Assembly (NCBI GenBank): GCA_018266105.1
Contig: JAFEBA010000003.1
Span: 1-64,000 of the forward strand
Length of the DNA stretch: 64,000 nucleotides
Direction: 5' to 3'
From: a bacterium
Lineage (GTDB): Bacteria; Vulcanimicrobiota; Xenobia; Xenobiales; JADMJV01
Of the stretch, positions 8,024 through 16,842 are shown one piece after another. The notes under the pieces were generated by a model. The model was given only the letters and a program-made list of their open reading frames with translations. It did not search any database and was not told the DNA's origin. Positions within the stretch are counted from its first letter, which is position 1. Each line of letters begins with the position of its first letter. A program made the translations under genes and the position numbers.

Positions 8024-8887
8024 TCACAAATCGGACACTTCGTTCTCTTCCGCCTCCCACTGCGGCTCTTTGGTGAGGTAAGTGCGTGCCTCCCAAAGTA
8101 AAGGGAAACAGCGCTTGCTGGTGGTCGACTCCAGATACTTGACGCCAGACGAGCCGCCCGTGCCTTTACGACCCCCAATCACCCTTTCTACGACCAGCAC
8201 GTGGTGTTGGCGCCAGAGCACCAGGTACTCGTCAAATTCGATCAGGGCTTCGCTAAGAAAATAGACAGGTAGTTTGTGGTTTGGGTGTTGGTAAAGTTCA
8301 CGCAGGGCGTCCAGGATCTGCTCCCGCTCCTTCTCATCAGGCTCGCGGCTGATCTTTTCTGGAATGCGATACTTATAGGCACGCATCAGGTCGTAGTAGG
8401 CGCTGCGCAGAGTGGGACCGTCCAGCCTGCGCTGAAGAGTATCCCGGTATTCGGGCCAGTTCAGAAAGACGCCCATCAGCTTCTCGTTGCCCAAACCGGC
8501 CAGAAACTCGACTTCTCGGAACTGGATGCTCTGAAAGCCGCTGGCCGGGTTGAGTTTCTCGCGGAACTGGAGGAAATCGATCGGGGCCATGGTTTCCAGG
8601 ATGTGAATCTGGTTGACCAGCAACTGCATGATTTTGATGATGCGCGTGAGACGTCGGTAGGCCGGCAGCGCCTTGTGGGCCATCATGGCCCGGATGCAAG
8701 ACTCCATCTCATGGATAATCTGCTTGAACCACAGCTCGTAGGCCTGATGAATGATGATAAACAGCATCTCATCATGATGGGCCGGGTCGGACTGAGGCTG
8801 CTGCAACTGCAGCAGTTCCTCAACTTTCAGATAGCGATTATAAGTGAGTTCATCGCGGCGATATACTCGTGGACCCTCGTAAGGCAT
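8024..8887 (-). CDS. kynA: Tryptophan 2,3-dioxygenase
   Basis: Heme enzyme that opens the indole ring of L-tryptophan to N-formylkynurenine, the first step of the kynurenine pathway. The family signature DEMLFIIIHQAYELWFKQ is at about residue 40, and the C-terminal block WRQHHVLVVERVIGG followed by KGTGGSSGVKYL carries the heme/substrate His and substrate-binding Thr/Gly segment. At 287 aa it is normal length. The ATG at 8887 gives the standard MPYEGPRVYRRDELTYNRYL-like start. No other kynurenine-pathway gene is adjacent. It is divergent from the oxidase operon and convergent with the toxin-like cassette. Confidence 0.95.
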   Translation of the reverse strand: MPYEGPRVYRRDELTYNRYLKVEELLQLQQPQSDPAHHDEMLFIIIHQAYELWFKQIIHEMESCIRAMMAHKALPAYRRLTRIIKIMQLLVNQIHILETMAPIDFLQFREKLNPASGFQSIQFREVEFLAGLGNEKLMGVFLNWPEYRDTLQRRLDGPTLRSAYYDLMRAYKYRIPEKISREPDEKEREQILDALRELYQHPNHKLPVYFLSEALIEFDEYLVLWRQHHVLVVERVIGGRKGTGGSSGVKYLESTTSKRCFPLLWEARTYLTKEPQWEAEENEVSDL

Positions 8888-8998
8888 GCCTTCCTCTTTG
8901 GGTCCGCTCGGCGGGTCACCTGCTGACTTCCAGGTTCAGGGTTTTCCCTGAGGGAGCTGGGATAGCAAAAGGGTAATAATCCCGCAACGCAATCGGTC

Positions 8999-9028
8999 TT
9001 GACAGGAGAATGTGAAATAATTCACAAT
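8999..9028 (+). promoter_or_regulatory. Candidate promoter of the oxidase operon with CRP/FNR-type site
   Basis: A perfect -35 box TTGACA (8999-9004) is followed after 18 bp by CACAAT (9023-9028). Inside the spacer and overlapping the -10 lies TGTGAAATAATTCACA (9011-9026), a perfect palindrome equal to the CRP-family consensus TGTGA-N6-TCACA. A site at this position would normally block RNA polymerase, so repression by a CRP/FNR-type regulator is the simplest reading; this is inference. Confidence 0.55.
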
Positions 9029-9048
9029 CCAGGCAACGCGAGGTACGT

Positions 9049-10896
9049 TTGAGTCATTCTAGTTTAGCTACAGCGGAGGGGGATTGTAAGTTGTCCCCCT
9101 TCGGGCTTTATGCCCGAGTCGTGGTGGCAGCGACAGTGCTATTAATCTTCGTCGGCGCCCTGGTCACAACCAAGGGGGCTGGCCTGGCTGTACCCGATTG
9201 GCCGCTCTCCTTTGGCAAAGTCATGCCGAATATGGTGGGTGGCGTCTTTTACGAGCACGGCCACCGCATGGTGGCTTCCGGGGTAGGCTTTTTGACCCTG
9301 ATGATGGCCTTCTGGGCCCAGTTCTCCCGCCAGGACCTGACGGTCCGGCGTCTCAGCTGGGCAGCTCTGGGCCTGGTCATCGTGCAAGGACTGCTGGGAG
9401 GTCTGACCGTACTGCTGCGACTGCCCAGACCGGTATCGATCGCGCACGGCTTCACAGCCCAGATGTTCCTGCTCACGGTTACGGCGGTGGCACTCTACAC
9501 CAGCCCCCGCTTTCGAGCCGCTAAAATCGGACTGGTCGGGGAACGCGCCACGGCCATGCGCCTGTTCGGCTTTATGGCGGTCGGCGTTGTGGTCATGCAG
9601 CTTTTGATCGCCGCAACGATGAGACACATGGGGGCCGGTCTGGTCATCGGGGATTTCCCTCTCAGCCTGGGGCACATCATCCCCCCTTTTGATTCGGCCG
9701 AGGTAATCATCAACTACACCCACCGAGTCATGGCCCTGATCGTATTCTGCGTGCTTGGCACTTTCGCCGTTCGAGTCTATAAAGAGCGGGCTTCCCTGCC
9801 TTCCATCGCGGTCAAGTTCGCCGGCCTGATGCTCTTCTTCGTTTGCCTGCAAATTTGCCTGGGCGCGCTGACCGTGTGGAGCGCTCGCGCGCTCATCCCC
9901 ACCAGCTGGCACGTGGTCAATGGCGCGCTGGTGCTGGCCACCACCTTTACCACCTGGATGTGGGTGATGCGCTGCAGCGCGCACCACCTGACCTTGGGCC
10001 GCACCGATAGCGAAGTGGGTTACGAAGTCCAGTCTCACGACGCGCCTCGCGGCGTGGCCATGCGCGACTGGTCGGACCTGTTCAAAGCCAAGCTGGTTCT
10101 GATGTCCGTCATCACCGCTGCCCTGAGTTTTTGGGCCGGCCGCGGGTGCTTCGACTTCTGGGGCTTTTTCCACGTAACCCTGGGTGTCTCTCTGATCGGC
10201 GCCGGGGCCGGTGCCCTCAATCAACTGCTGGAGATTGAAAGCGATCGCCTGATGGCCCGCACCCGCAATCGTCCCATCCCGGGCGGGCGCATCGCCCCCC
10301 AGGTGGCCGAATTCTGGGGCTGCATCCTATCCACCCTGGGCACGCTTTATCTGGGCCTGAGCATGCACCCGCTGTCCGGCCTACTGGCCGCTCTGGCCGT
10401 AGTTCTGTATGCCTTCGTTTACACTCCACTCAAGAAGATTTCCGCCTACAACACCCTGATCGGCGCCATCCCGGGCGCACTGCCCGTGCTGGTGGGCTGG
10501 ACAGCCGCCACGGGTGGGCTCGAAGCCGGTGGCTGGGTCCTGTTCTTTATTCTGTTTTTGTGGCAGTTGCCTCACTTCATGGCCATCGCCTGGCTCTGCA
10601 AAGACGACTACGCCAAAGCCGGCATGGCGATGGCCACCGTCCAGGATCCCACCGGGACGACCGCAGCCGTGCAGGCTGTGGCCTACGCACTGGCACTCCT
10701 CCCGGTCAGTATGGCACCGCCTCTTTGCGGTATCGGCGGCCCCCTCTATCTGGTGGTGGCCCTGGCCCTGGGACTGACCTATCTGTATGCCGGAATGAGC
10801 TGGGGCTGGAACCGCAACACCCGCGGCGCCCGTCGCCTGCTGCTCACCTCCGTCGCATACTTACCGTTATTGTTCGGAGCCCTGGTTCTTTGTTAA
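9049..10896 (+). CDS. Fused heme A synthase (CtaA/Cox15) and protoheme IX farnesyltransferase (CtaB/CyoE)
   Basis: A 615-residue membrane protein joining two consecutive steps of heme A synthesis. Residues 1-310 are Cox15/CtaA-like with eight hydrophobic segments and the paired heme-ligand histidines (YEHGHRMVAS, IAHGFTAQ, NYTHRVMA, SWHVVNGA). Residues about 335-615 are the UbiA-type heme O synthase with the prenyl-diphosphate motif NQLLEIESDRLMARTRNRP and a second Asp-rich loop (CKDDYAKAGM). The likely start is TTG 9049, preceded by GAGGT. In most bacteria these are separate genes; fusion would allow direct handover of heme O. It leads the oxidase operon, 71 bp upstream of coxB. Confidence 0.9.
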   Translation: MSHSSLATAEGDCKLSPFGLYARVVVAATVLLIFVGALVTTKGAGLAVPDWPLSFGKVMPNMVGGVFYEHGHRMVASGVGFLTLMMAFWAQFSRQDLTVRRLSWAALGLVIVQGLLGGLTVLLRLPRPVSIAHGFTAQMFLLTVTAVALYTSPRFRAAKIGLVGERATAMRLFGFMAVGVVVMQLLIAATMRHMGAGLVIGDFPLSLGHIIPPFDSAEVIINYTHRVMALIVFCVLGTFAVRVYKERASLPSIAVKFAGLMLFFVCLQICLGALTVWSARALIPTSWHVVNGALVLATTFTTWMWVMRCSAHHLTLGRTDSEVGYEVQSHDAPRGVAMRDWSDLFKAKLVLMSVITAALSFWAGRGCFDFWGFFHVTLGVSLIGAGAGALNQLLEIESDRLMARTRNRPIPGGRIAPQVAEFWGCILSTLGTLYLGLSMHPLSGLLAALAVVLYAFVYTPLKKISAYNTLIGAIPGALPVLVGWTAATGGLEAGGWVLFFILFLWQLPHFMAIAWLCKDDYAKAGMAMATVQDPTGTTAAVQAVAYALALLPVSMAPPLCGIGGPLYLVVALALGLTYLYAGMSWGWNRNTRGARRLLLTSVAYLPLLFGALVLC

Positions 10897-10967
10897 AGAT
10901 AACAGGAAACCAAACACCCAGTACAAAGTCGCTCGGTTCGAGCAATAGATCTGAGAAGGTAGACTCC

Positions 10968-12008
10968 ATGAATCGATGGATTAAATACTGGCAACCGATG
11001 CTGGCCGCCCTCGCGGTGAGCGGTTGCTCCTTGTCCGGTCCCCAGAGTACTCTGGACGCGGACGGTCCGGTTGCCCGAATCCAATACGAGACTTTTCTAG
11101 TCACGCTTTGGGTTTCGGTAGCCATCTTTGCGGTGGTCGGCGGTATGTTCCTATACTGCCTGGTCAATTTCCGCGCACCCGGCGGCGAGGTCTCTCGAGA
11201 CTACCCGCTGCCTGACCAGGGTCACGGTAATCCACTGCTGGAAATCGGCGTGATTTTCGTGTCCATTCTACTGGTCGGAATCGTGGCTGTGCCCGCCGTC
11301 TATGGCGTGCTCTACGCCGGCACCCTGCCGGAAGGCCAAAAACCGCTGCGTATTAACGTAACCGGCTACCAGTGGTGGTGGAAATTCGAATACCCCGAAC
11401 TTGGAGTCGTCACCGGCAACGAAGCCGGCATCCCGGTGGGACGCCCGGTCGAGTTCCATGTGCAGACCAGCGATGTGCTGCACAGTTTCTGGATTCCACG
11501 CCTTGGCGGCAAAATGGACCTGACCCCGGGTCAGGACGACTGGCTCTGGCTCCAGGCTGACAAGCCCGGCGTCTACTGGGGTCAGTGCACCGAGTTCTGC
11601 GGCGAAAGCCACGCGTTTATGCGCATGCGCGTCGTCGCCCTTGAGCCTGAGGCCTTTGACAAATGGGCCGCTCACCAGAAGGAAGGCGTGGCCAACACCA
11701 AGCCCCCGGCAGCGATCAACAAGTTCCAGTGCCTGGCATGCCACGCTCTGCGCGGCCTACCTGGTGGCGAAACCGGCAACCGCGGTCCCGACCTGACCCA
11801 CGTGGGCAGTCGCACCTCCATCGCGGCGGGCATTAAAGAGAACACTCCGGGCAACCTGAAGGCCTGGATCCACAACCCCAACGACCTGAAACCGGGCAAC
11901 ATCATGTATAAGCAAGGCTACATCGACATGTGGCAAAACCTGATGCACGTCCAACTGACCGATGCTGAAGAAAACGAGCTCGTCGATTACTTGACGAGCT
12001 TGAAGTGA
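10968..12008 (+). CDS. coxB: Cytochrome c oxidase subunit II with C-terminal cytochrome c domain
   Basis: caa3-type subunit II. A lipoprotein-like N-terminus (LAVSGCS) precedes two TM helices. The CuA site is complete (VLHSFWIP, then CTEFCGESHAFMRM). The C-terminal extension is a class I cytochrome c with CLACH heme motif and a distal Met region (PGNIMY). It accepts electrons at CuA or the fused heme on the outer face of the membrane. ATG 10968 was chosen because the longer open frame upstream overlaps ctaB and adds non-homologous sequence. The 346-aa length fits a CoxB plus cytochrome domain. Confidence 0.95.
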   Translation: MNRWIKYWQPMLAALAVSGCSLSGPQSTLDADGPVARIQYETFLVTLWVSVAIFAVVGGMFLYCLVNFRAPGGEVSRDYPLPDQGHGNPLLEIGVIFVSILLVGIVAVPAVYGVLYAGTLPEGQKPLRINVTGYQWWWKFEYPELGVVTGNEAGIPVGRPVEFHVQTSDVLHSFWIPRLGGKMDLTPGQDDWLWLQADKPGVYWGQCTEFCGESHAFMRMRVVALEPEAFDKWAAHQKEGVANTKPPAAINKFQCLACHALRGLPGGETGNRGPDLTHVGSRTSIAAGIKENTPGNLKAWIHNPNDLKPGNIMYKQGYIDMWQNLMHVQLTDAEENELVDYLTSLK

Positions 12009-12018
12009 GGTAGATCAA

Positions 12019-14139
12019 GTGGCTTCTGCAATGCACATAGAGCCAGTTAAGGAGAAGGGCTTCTACGACTTTCTAGGTCGTCAGGTTGAGCCCAAGGGCC
12101 TGATTGGCTGGCTAACCACCGTCGACCACAAGCGCATCGGCATTCTCTACGCTGTGACCGCCCTTTTATGGTTCCTGGTCGGAGGCATCGAAGCGCTGGC
12201 TATCCGTAGCCAGTTGGCAATGGCCAACCTGCGCCTCTACTCCGCCGAAACCTACAACCAGATGTTCACGATGCACGCGACCACCATGATCTTCCTGGTG
12301 GTGATGCCTCTGGCGGCTGGATTCTTCAACTATATGGTGCCCCTGATGGTGGGGGCGCGCGATGTGGCCTTCCCACGACTGAACGCTTTCAGCTACTGGA
12401 TGTTTCTTTTCGGTAGCTTGTTGATCAATGCCAGCTGGCTTTTCAACGCGGCTCCCAACGGCAGCTGGGTCGGCTATCCGCCCCTCAGTCTGTTCCAATA
12501 CAGTCAGGGCCATAACTACGACTTCTGGCTCATCGGCCTGCAGGTGCTGGGTATCGCCTCAGTGGCGGCCTCGCTAAACTTCATCACAACCATCATCAAC
12601 ATGCGCGCACCGGGAATGACGATGATGCGTCTGCCCGTGTTCGTATGGATGACTCTGGTCACCAACTTCCTGGTGGTGCTGGCCTTCCCGGTCATCACCA
12701 TCGCCCTGGCCGAGCTGATGTTCGACCGCACCTACGCGACCAACTTCTTCAACCCGATGAAGGGCGGCCTGCCCATCTGGTGGCAGCACCTCTTCTGGGT
12801 CTTCGGTCATCCCGAGGTCTACATTCTGATTCTGCCTCCGATGGGCATCGTCTCCGAAGTGCTGCCCGTCTTCGCCCGCAAACCGCTTTTCGGCTACCCG
12901 CTGGTTGTCGGCTCTGGTATGGGCATCGGCTTCATGGGCTTCACCGTATGGGCCCACCACATGTTCGCCTCCGGCATGGGCAATATCGCCAACGCCGCAT
13001 TCGCTCTGACCACCATGACCATCGCCATCCCGACCGGTGTAAAAATCATCAACTGGGTCGGCACGCTCTGGAAAGGTCAAATCCGGATGCGCACCCCGAT
13101 GTTGTTCGCACTCGGTTTCATCTACCAGTTTATGATGGGCGGCTTCTCCGGCCTGATGCACGCCAACGCAGCCCACGACGCCCAACAACACGACACCTAC
13201 TTCATCGTCGCTCACTTCCACTACGTTCTGATCGGCGGCGCGCTGTTCGGACTGTGGTCGGGCATCTACTACTGGTATCCTAAAATCACCGGTCGAATGA
13301 TGAACGAAGCCCGCGGGCACGCCGCCTTCTGGTTCCTCTTCATCGGCTTCAACACCACCTTCTTCCCGATGCACTGGCTGGGCCTCAACGGGATGCCCCG
13401 CCGTATCTACAGCTACTCTCACGCTCAGGGCTGGGACCAACTGAACCTGCTCTGCACCGTGGGCGCCTTTACGATGGCCGTGGCCGTGCTGCTGCTCTTC
13501 ACCGATATGTTCTGGCTCTCGCTCAAATACGGTGAGAAAGCAGGCGGCGACCCCTGGGATGGCCGCACCTTGGAATGGTCCATCCCCTCGCCTCCGCCCG
13601 TCTACAACTTCGAGGAAATCCCGACCGTCAAGGCTCTGGACGACTTCTGGATCACCAAGCACCCGGAACTTCTCCATCATGAAGAGGACTCCGCGGCCCA
13701 CGCAGCGGGGGCAGGACACGGCGCCCACCACGTGCACCACGATGATCACGGCATTCACATGCCGGGCGGCAGCTGGTTCCCGATGTTCGCATCGGCCGGT
13801 TTCGCCATCGGGGCCTGGGGTCTGGTTCACTCGGGCGGTATGTATCACATCAAGGAAGCCATCCAGCCAGCCCTGGATGCGGCCGCCAAAGCCGGCGTCA
13901 GCTGGGATCAACTGGTCAGCACCGCACAAACGGTGGTGTCCAGCAAAACCCCCGACGCGCAGAACATCCTGAACGTGGTCAACGCTGAAAGCGTGCTCAA
14001 ACTGCAGGCTTGCTACAACGGCGTTAAAACCGCCATCGTGGGCGGCGTGCTGGGCGTGCTCGGCATCTTCCTCTGGGCCCTGGAGCCCATTGGCGGATAC
14101 TACATCCACAAGGAAAAGGAGGAGCACGCCGGTGAGTAG
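12019..14139 (+). CDS. coxA: Cytochrome c oxidase subunit I with extended C-terminus
   Basis: Catalytic heme-copper oxidase subunit. It has the low-spin heme His (TMHATTMIF), the HPEVY His-Tyr crosslink motif, the CuB His pair (WAHHMFASG) and the heme a/a3 ligands (FIVAHFHYVL). After the usual twelve helices (about residue 540) come a His-rich linker (HGAHHVHHDDHGIH) and two further TM segments, giving 706 aa against about 550 for the core family. GTG 12019 follows GAGGT; ATG 12031 is an alternative. Its stop overlaps the coxC start. The oxidase reduces oxygen to water and pumps protons. Confidence 0.95.
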   Translation: MASAMHIEPVKEKGFYDFLGRQVEPKGLIGWLTTVDHKRIGILYAVTALLWFLVGGIEALAIRSQLAMANLRLYSAETYNQMFTMHATTMIFLVVMPLAAGFFNYMVPLMVGARDVAFPRLNAFSYWMFLFGSLLINASWLFNAAPNGSWVGYPPLSLFQYSQGHNYDFWLIGLQVLGIASVAASLNFITTIINMRAPGMTMMRLPVFVWMTLVTNFLVVLAFPVITIALAELMFDRTYATNFFNPMKGGLPIWWQHLFWVFGHPEVYILILPPMGIVSEVLPVFARKPLFGYPLVVGSGMGIGFMGFTVWAHHMFASGMGNIANAAFALTTMTIAIPTGVKIINWVGTLWKGQIRMRTPMLFALGFIYQFMMGGFSGLMHANAAHDAQQHDTYFIVAHFHYVLIGGALFGLWSGIYYWYPKITGRMMNEARGHAAFWFLFIGFNTTFFPMHWLGLNGMPRRIYSYSHAQGWDQLNLLCTVGAFTMAVAVLLLFTDMFWLSLKYGEKAGGDPWDGRTLEWSIPSPPPVYNFEEIPTVKALDDFWITKHPELLHHEEDSAAHAAGAGHGAHHVHHDDHGIHMPGGSWFPMFASAGFAIGAWGLVHSGGMYHIKEAIQPALDAAAKAGVSWDQLVSTAQTVVSSKTPDAQNILNVVNAESVLKLQACYNGVKTAIVGGVLGVLGIFLWALEPIGGYYIHKEKEEHAGE

Positions 14140-14737
14140 TGAGGTTCTTCTAGACAACCCCCACGAGATGGGCTGCACCGGTTTGCCCCATCGCAAAATC
14201 CTGATGTGGGCCTTTCTGGCCAGCGACTGTATGTTCTTTGGCTCGCTGATCTCGACCTATCTGGTCTATCGCGGCCACAGCACCGACCACCCCCTGCCCG
14301 AAGACATCTTCGACATTCCGCTGACCTCAACCAGTAGCTTCGTGCTGCTGCTCAGCTCCTGGTTGATGGTGCTTGCCCTTTCGGCCATCCAAAAGGGCAA
14401 GCTCTGGGAGTTCCGCCTGTGGACCCTGGGTGTGGCCTTCTTCGGCAGTATCTTCCTGGGTTTCCAGGTCTATGAATTCACCCACTTCGTTCACAGCGGG
14501 TTGACACTCAAGCAAAACCTGTTCGGTTCAACCTTCTTCGTCCTGACTGGAACACATGGTTGCCACGTGGCGATCGGCGTGTTGTGGCTGATGAGTCTGT
14601 TCTTTTACAGCTTCATCGGAGGTGTGACCAAAGAGCGCTCGCTGGACGTCGAGATAGCTGGTCTCTACTGGCACTTCGTGGACATTGTCTGGATCGTGAT
14701 TTTCACGGCCGTCTATCTCTTGGAATACATCATCTAG
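14132..14737 (+). CDS. coxC: Cytochrome c oxidase subunit III
   Basis: Heme-copper oxidase subunit III with five to seven TM helices and the family motifs FLASDCMFFGSLI, FVLTGTHGCHV and YWHFVDIVWI. GTG 14132 (MSSEVLLDNP) was chosen: it has AAGGAGGAG upstream and overlaps the coxA stop by 8 bp, whereas the longer frame would run inside coxA. Length 201 aa is typical of bacterial subunit III. Confidence 0.93.
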   Translation: MSSEVLLDNPHEMGCTGLPHRKILMWAFLASDCMFFGSLISTYLVYRGHSTDHPLPEDIFDIPLTSTSSFVLLLSSWLMVLALSAIQKGKLWEFRLWTLGVAFFGSIFLGFQVYEFTHFVHSGLTLKQNLFGSTFFVLTGTHGCHVAIGVLWLMSLFFYSFIGGVTKERSLDVEIAGLYWHFVDIVWIVIFTAVYLLEYII

Positions 14738-14746
14738 GGAGCCTCT

Positions 14747-15184
14747 ATGTCGCAGCACGCATCGGATTTAGATTTCGAGCACGACGGCCACCACCAGGGT
14801 GGCGGTCATCCCTCGGTGTTGTTCTACAACATTATCGCTATCTCGCTGTTCGTCGTGACGGCCCTGGAGGTGGGGGTGCTTTATCCCCCACTATCCGAAG
14901 CCGGCACTTACTTCCGCGTGATTCTCCTGATTGTTCTCTCGATCGGCAAGTTCGCGATCGTGGTCGCATTCTTTATGCATCTGTTCTTTGACGCTCCACT
15001 GCTGACGTTCTTGTTCGCGGTGGGAATGGTCATCGCTACAGGCACGGTGGCGGCCCTGATCAACGTGATGCCGGCCGCGGAGCATCCGCTCCAGCCCCGG
15101 GGAAAGCCAAAGCATCCTCCGGTTGAATCCGCTACCCCGGCGCCTCACGCGCTGCTGGAATGGAAGAATCAGCGACCCAGCTAA
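14747..15184 (+). CDS. Cytochrome c oxidase subunit IV-like membrane protein
   Basis: A 145-aa protein with a His-rich start (HDGHHQGGGHP), three hydrophobic segments (about residues 25-48, 55-80, 84-106) and a proline-rich tail. The pattern (SIGKFAIVVAFFMHLFF in TM2) matches the prokaryotic oxidase subunit IV family (CtaF/CyoD), a stabilising subunit. It sits 9 bp after coxC and overlaps the next cytochrome gene by 25 bp, so it belongs to the oxidase operon. Confidence 0.85.
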   Translation: MSQHASDLDFEHDGHHQGGGHPSVLFYNIIAISLFVVTALEVGVLYPPLSEAGTYFRVILLIVLSIGKFAIVVAFFMHLFFDAPLLTFLFAVGMVIATGTVAALINVMPAAEHPLQPRGKPKHPPVESATPAPHALLEWKNQRPS

Positions 15185-15555
15185 AACCAAAGGACCGGCG
15201 ACGGTCCTTTTTCGCTTTTGTGGGTCCGTGGCTGATCATACTCGGGCTGGGCTACTGGTGGGTTAAGCGAATGGAGCCGCCCCCACCGGTTATGCCGCCT
15301 GAGTATGCCCAGGTTAAGGGTGCCCGCCTGATGTACCGCTACGAGTGCGGACGCTGTCACACGGTTGCCCTGCCGGGTATGGATGGCAAGATGGGACCTC
15401 GCCTGGCAGGACTGCGGGACAAGGCTTATATTGAAGAATCCTTGCGCTACCCGGGCAAACAAGTAAAACATGGCTATATTAATGGCATGCCGAGTTTCGA
15501 TCAGCTGCCAGCGGCGGAAATAAAAGAACTGGTGGAGTACGTTTCGACTTTATGA
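15160..15555 (+). CDS. Membrane-anchored small c-type cytochrome
   Basis: 131 aa: an N-terminal TM anchor (FFAFVGPWLIILGLGYWW) followed by one cytochrome c domain with heme motif CGRCH near residue 64 and a candidate axial Met in NGMPSF. It faces the periplasm and probably delivers electrons to the oxidase or substitutes for soluble cytochrome c. The gene starts inside the end of the subunit IV gene and its TGA overlaps the ctaG start (ATGA), indicating translational coupling. Confidence 0.88.
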   Translation: MEESATQLKPKDRRRSFFAFVGPWLIILGLGYWWVKRMEPPPPVMPPEYAQVKGARLMYRYECGRCHTVALPGMDGKMGPRLAGLRDKAYIEESLRYPGKQVKHGYINGMPSFDQLPAAEIKELVEYVSTL

Positions 15556-16322
15556 ACTGGTGGCATTGGCACCCCGACCCCGGTGTGATCGAGGGCCTGG
15601 CCGCGATGACGGTCATTTATGGGCTGTCATCGCGCGGACAGGTCTGGTGGCGCAAGCTTTGCTTTCACCTGGGCACACTGTTGGTCTTCCTGGCGGTGGG
15701 CAGCCCTCTGGACGAGATCTCCGAGAAATATCTGTTCACGGCCCACATGTTCCAGCACATCATCCTGGTCTACCCGGTGCCGGTGCTGTGGCTGTTCGGA
15801 ATGCCCCAAAGCTTCTTTGATGCTTTGCTGGCGATGGATTGGAGCGCGCCGCTGGTGCGCTTCTTCAGCCGGCCGCCGGTAGCGCTGCTGACCTTTAACC
15901 TGGTTTTCTATGCCTGGCACATTCCCGGCCTCTATGAGTGGGCGCTACGCGACAACAAAATCCACTTCCTGGAACACGCCACCTTCATGGGAGTGGCTCT
16001 GCTGCAGTGGGTCCCCCTGATCCGGCCGCTTCATCGCTTCCACTATGCCGGCCAATTGATCTACTTGCTGGCCGGTGCCATCCTGCAGTTCCCGCTGTTT
16101 TTCTTGCTGGCTTTCATGAACCGGTGCTACTACCCCACCTACGTCAACGCACCACGCATCTGCTTTATGACGGCGATCGTTGACCAGCAATCGGGAGCGA
16201 TCCTGATGAAACTGGCGGCGATGGCCGTGATGTTTGTCAGCCTGGTGGTCATTTTTGGTCGGTGGTATTACTCTGAGCAATCAGGCCGTAAGCGTAGCGC
16301 ACCCGCTGCAGTCCCCCAATAA
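15552..16322 (+). CDS. ctaG: Cytochrome c oxidase assembly protein CtaG (caa3 type)
   Basis: A 256-aa polytopic membrane protein of the caa3_CtaG family, needed for CuB insertion in caa3 oxidases. Family signs are the His-rich loops (TAHMFQHIILVY, YAWHIPGLYEW, FLEHATFMG) and the final DQQSGAILMK segment. It is the last gene of the operon and overlaps the 3' end of the convergent phosphatidyltransferase gene by 74 bp. Confidence 0.92.
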   Translation: MNWWHWHPDPGVIEGLAAMTVIYGLSSRGQVWWRKLCFHLGTLLVFLAVGSPLDEISEKYLFTAHMFQHIILVYPVPVLWLFGMPQSFFDALLAMDWSAPLVRFFSRPPVALLTFNLVFYAWHIPGLYEWALRDNKIHFLEHATFMGVALLQWVPLIRPLHRFHYAGQLIYLLAGAILQFPLFFLLAFMNRCYYPTYVNAPRICFMTAIVDQQSGAILMKLAAMAVMFVSLVVIFGRWYYSEQSGRKRSAPAAVPQ

Positions 16323-16842
16323 AGGCGCTTAAGGCCAGCACCGCCATTCCGGCCTGCGCCAGCGGGCGGGAAATTTGGGCCAGAGCCATAGACACCAGCA
16401 AAATAACCATTCGGTCCGCATGATCTGCGATTCCCGGCCAGTCGTGGTTGTCCGCCGGGATGACCAGCGCTACGCGCGGCTTGGTGTAGCTGATGAACAT
16501 GCTGGCCGCGATGGCCCAGGCCACGACGGGCCCCAAATCTTGGGCCATAGCCAGCAGCAAAGTCAGCTCGACCAGTCGATCGACAATGGCCTCAAGATAG
16601 TTTCCCCAGGCGCTTTGACGCTGCTGATAACGGGCGACGGCCCCGTCCACAAAATCCGTGAGCGAAGCCACCGTGCCGATCAGGGCGGCCTTAAAGGGAC
16701 TGCCCGGGTAGACGCCATAGGCCACAATGGCCAATCCCAGACCACTCAGGGTGTAGAAGCTGGGAGGCAGTCCGAGCCGACCCAAGCGCTCTCCTAGATA
16801 GCGCTTGGACGGCTCGAACCAGCCGCGCCGTTCTCCCAGCAA
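16249..16842 (-). CDS. CDP-alcohol phosphatidyltransferase family protein
   Basis: Integral membrane enzyme that transfers a phosphatidyl group from a CDP-linked lipid to an alcohol. The family motif is present as DFVDGAVARYQQRQSAWG followed by NYLEAIVDR: the first Asp after the Gly of the usual DG..AR...G...D...D signature is Glu here. Most family members have Asp; the change need not abolish metal binding. Six hydrophobic segments are visible. The start is TTG 16842, immediately after the TAG of the SCO1 gene. The alcohol substrate cannot be told from sequence. Confidence 0.85.
   Translation of the reverse strand: MLGERRGWFEPSKRYLGERLGRLGLPPSFYTLSGLGLAIVAYGVYPGSPFKAALIGTVASLTDFVDGAVARYQQRQSAWGNYLEAIVDRLVELTLLLAMAQDLGPVVAWAIAASMFISYTKPRVALVIPADNHDWPGIADHADRMVILLVSMALAQISRPLAQAGMAVLALSAFIGGLQRVRYAYGLIAQSNTTDQK

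Noticed and set aside
12574..14196. 540-aa minus-strand frame opposite coxA
   Set aside because: coxA is certain from catalytic residues; the antisense frame is a codon-bias artefact rich in His/Asp/Gln.
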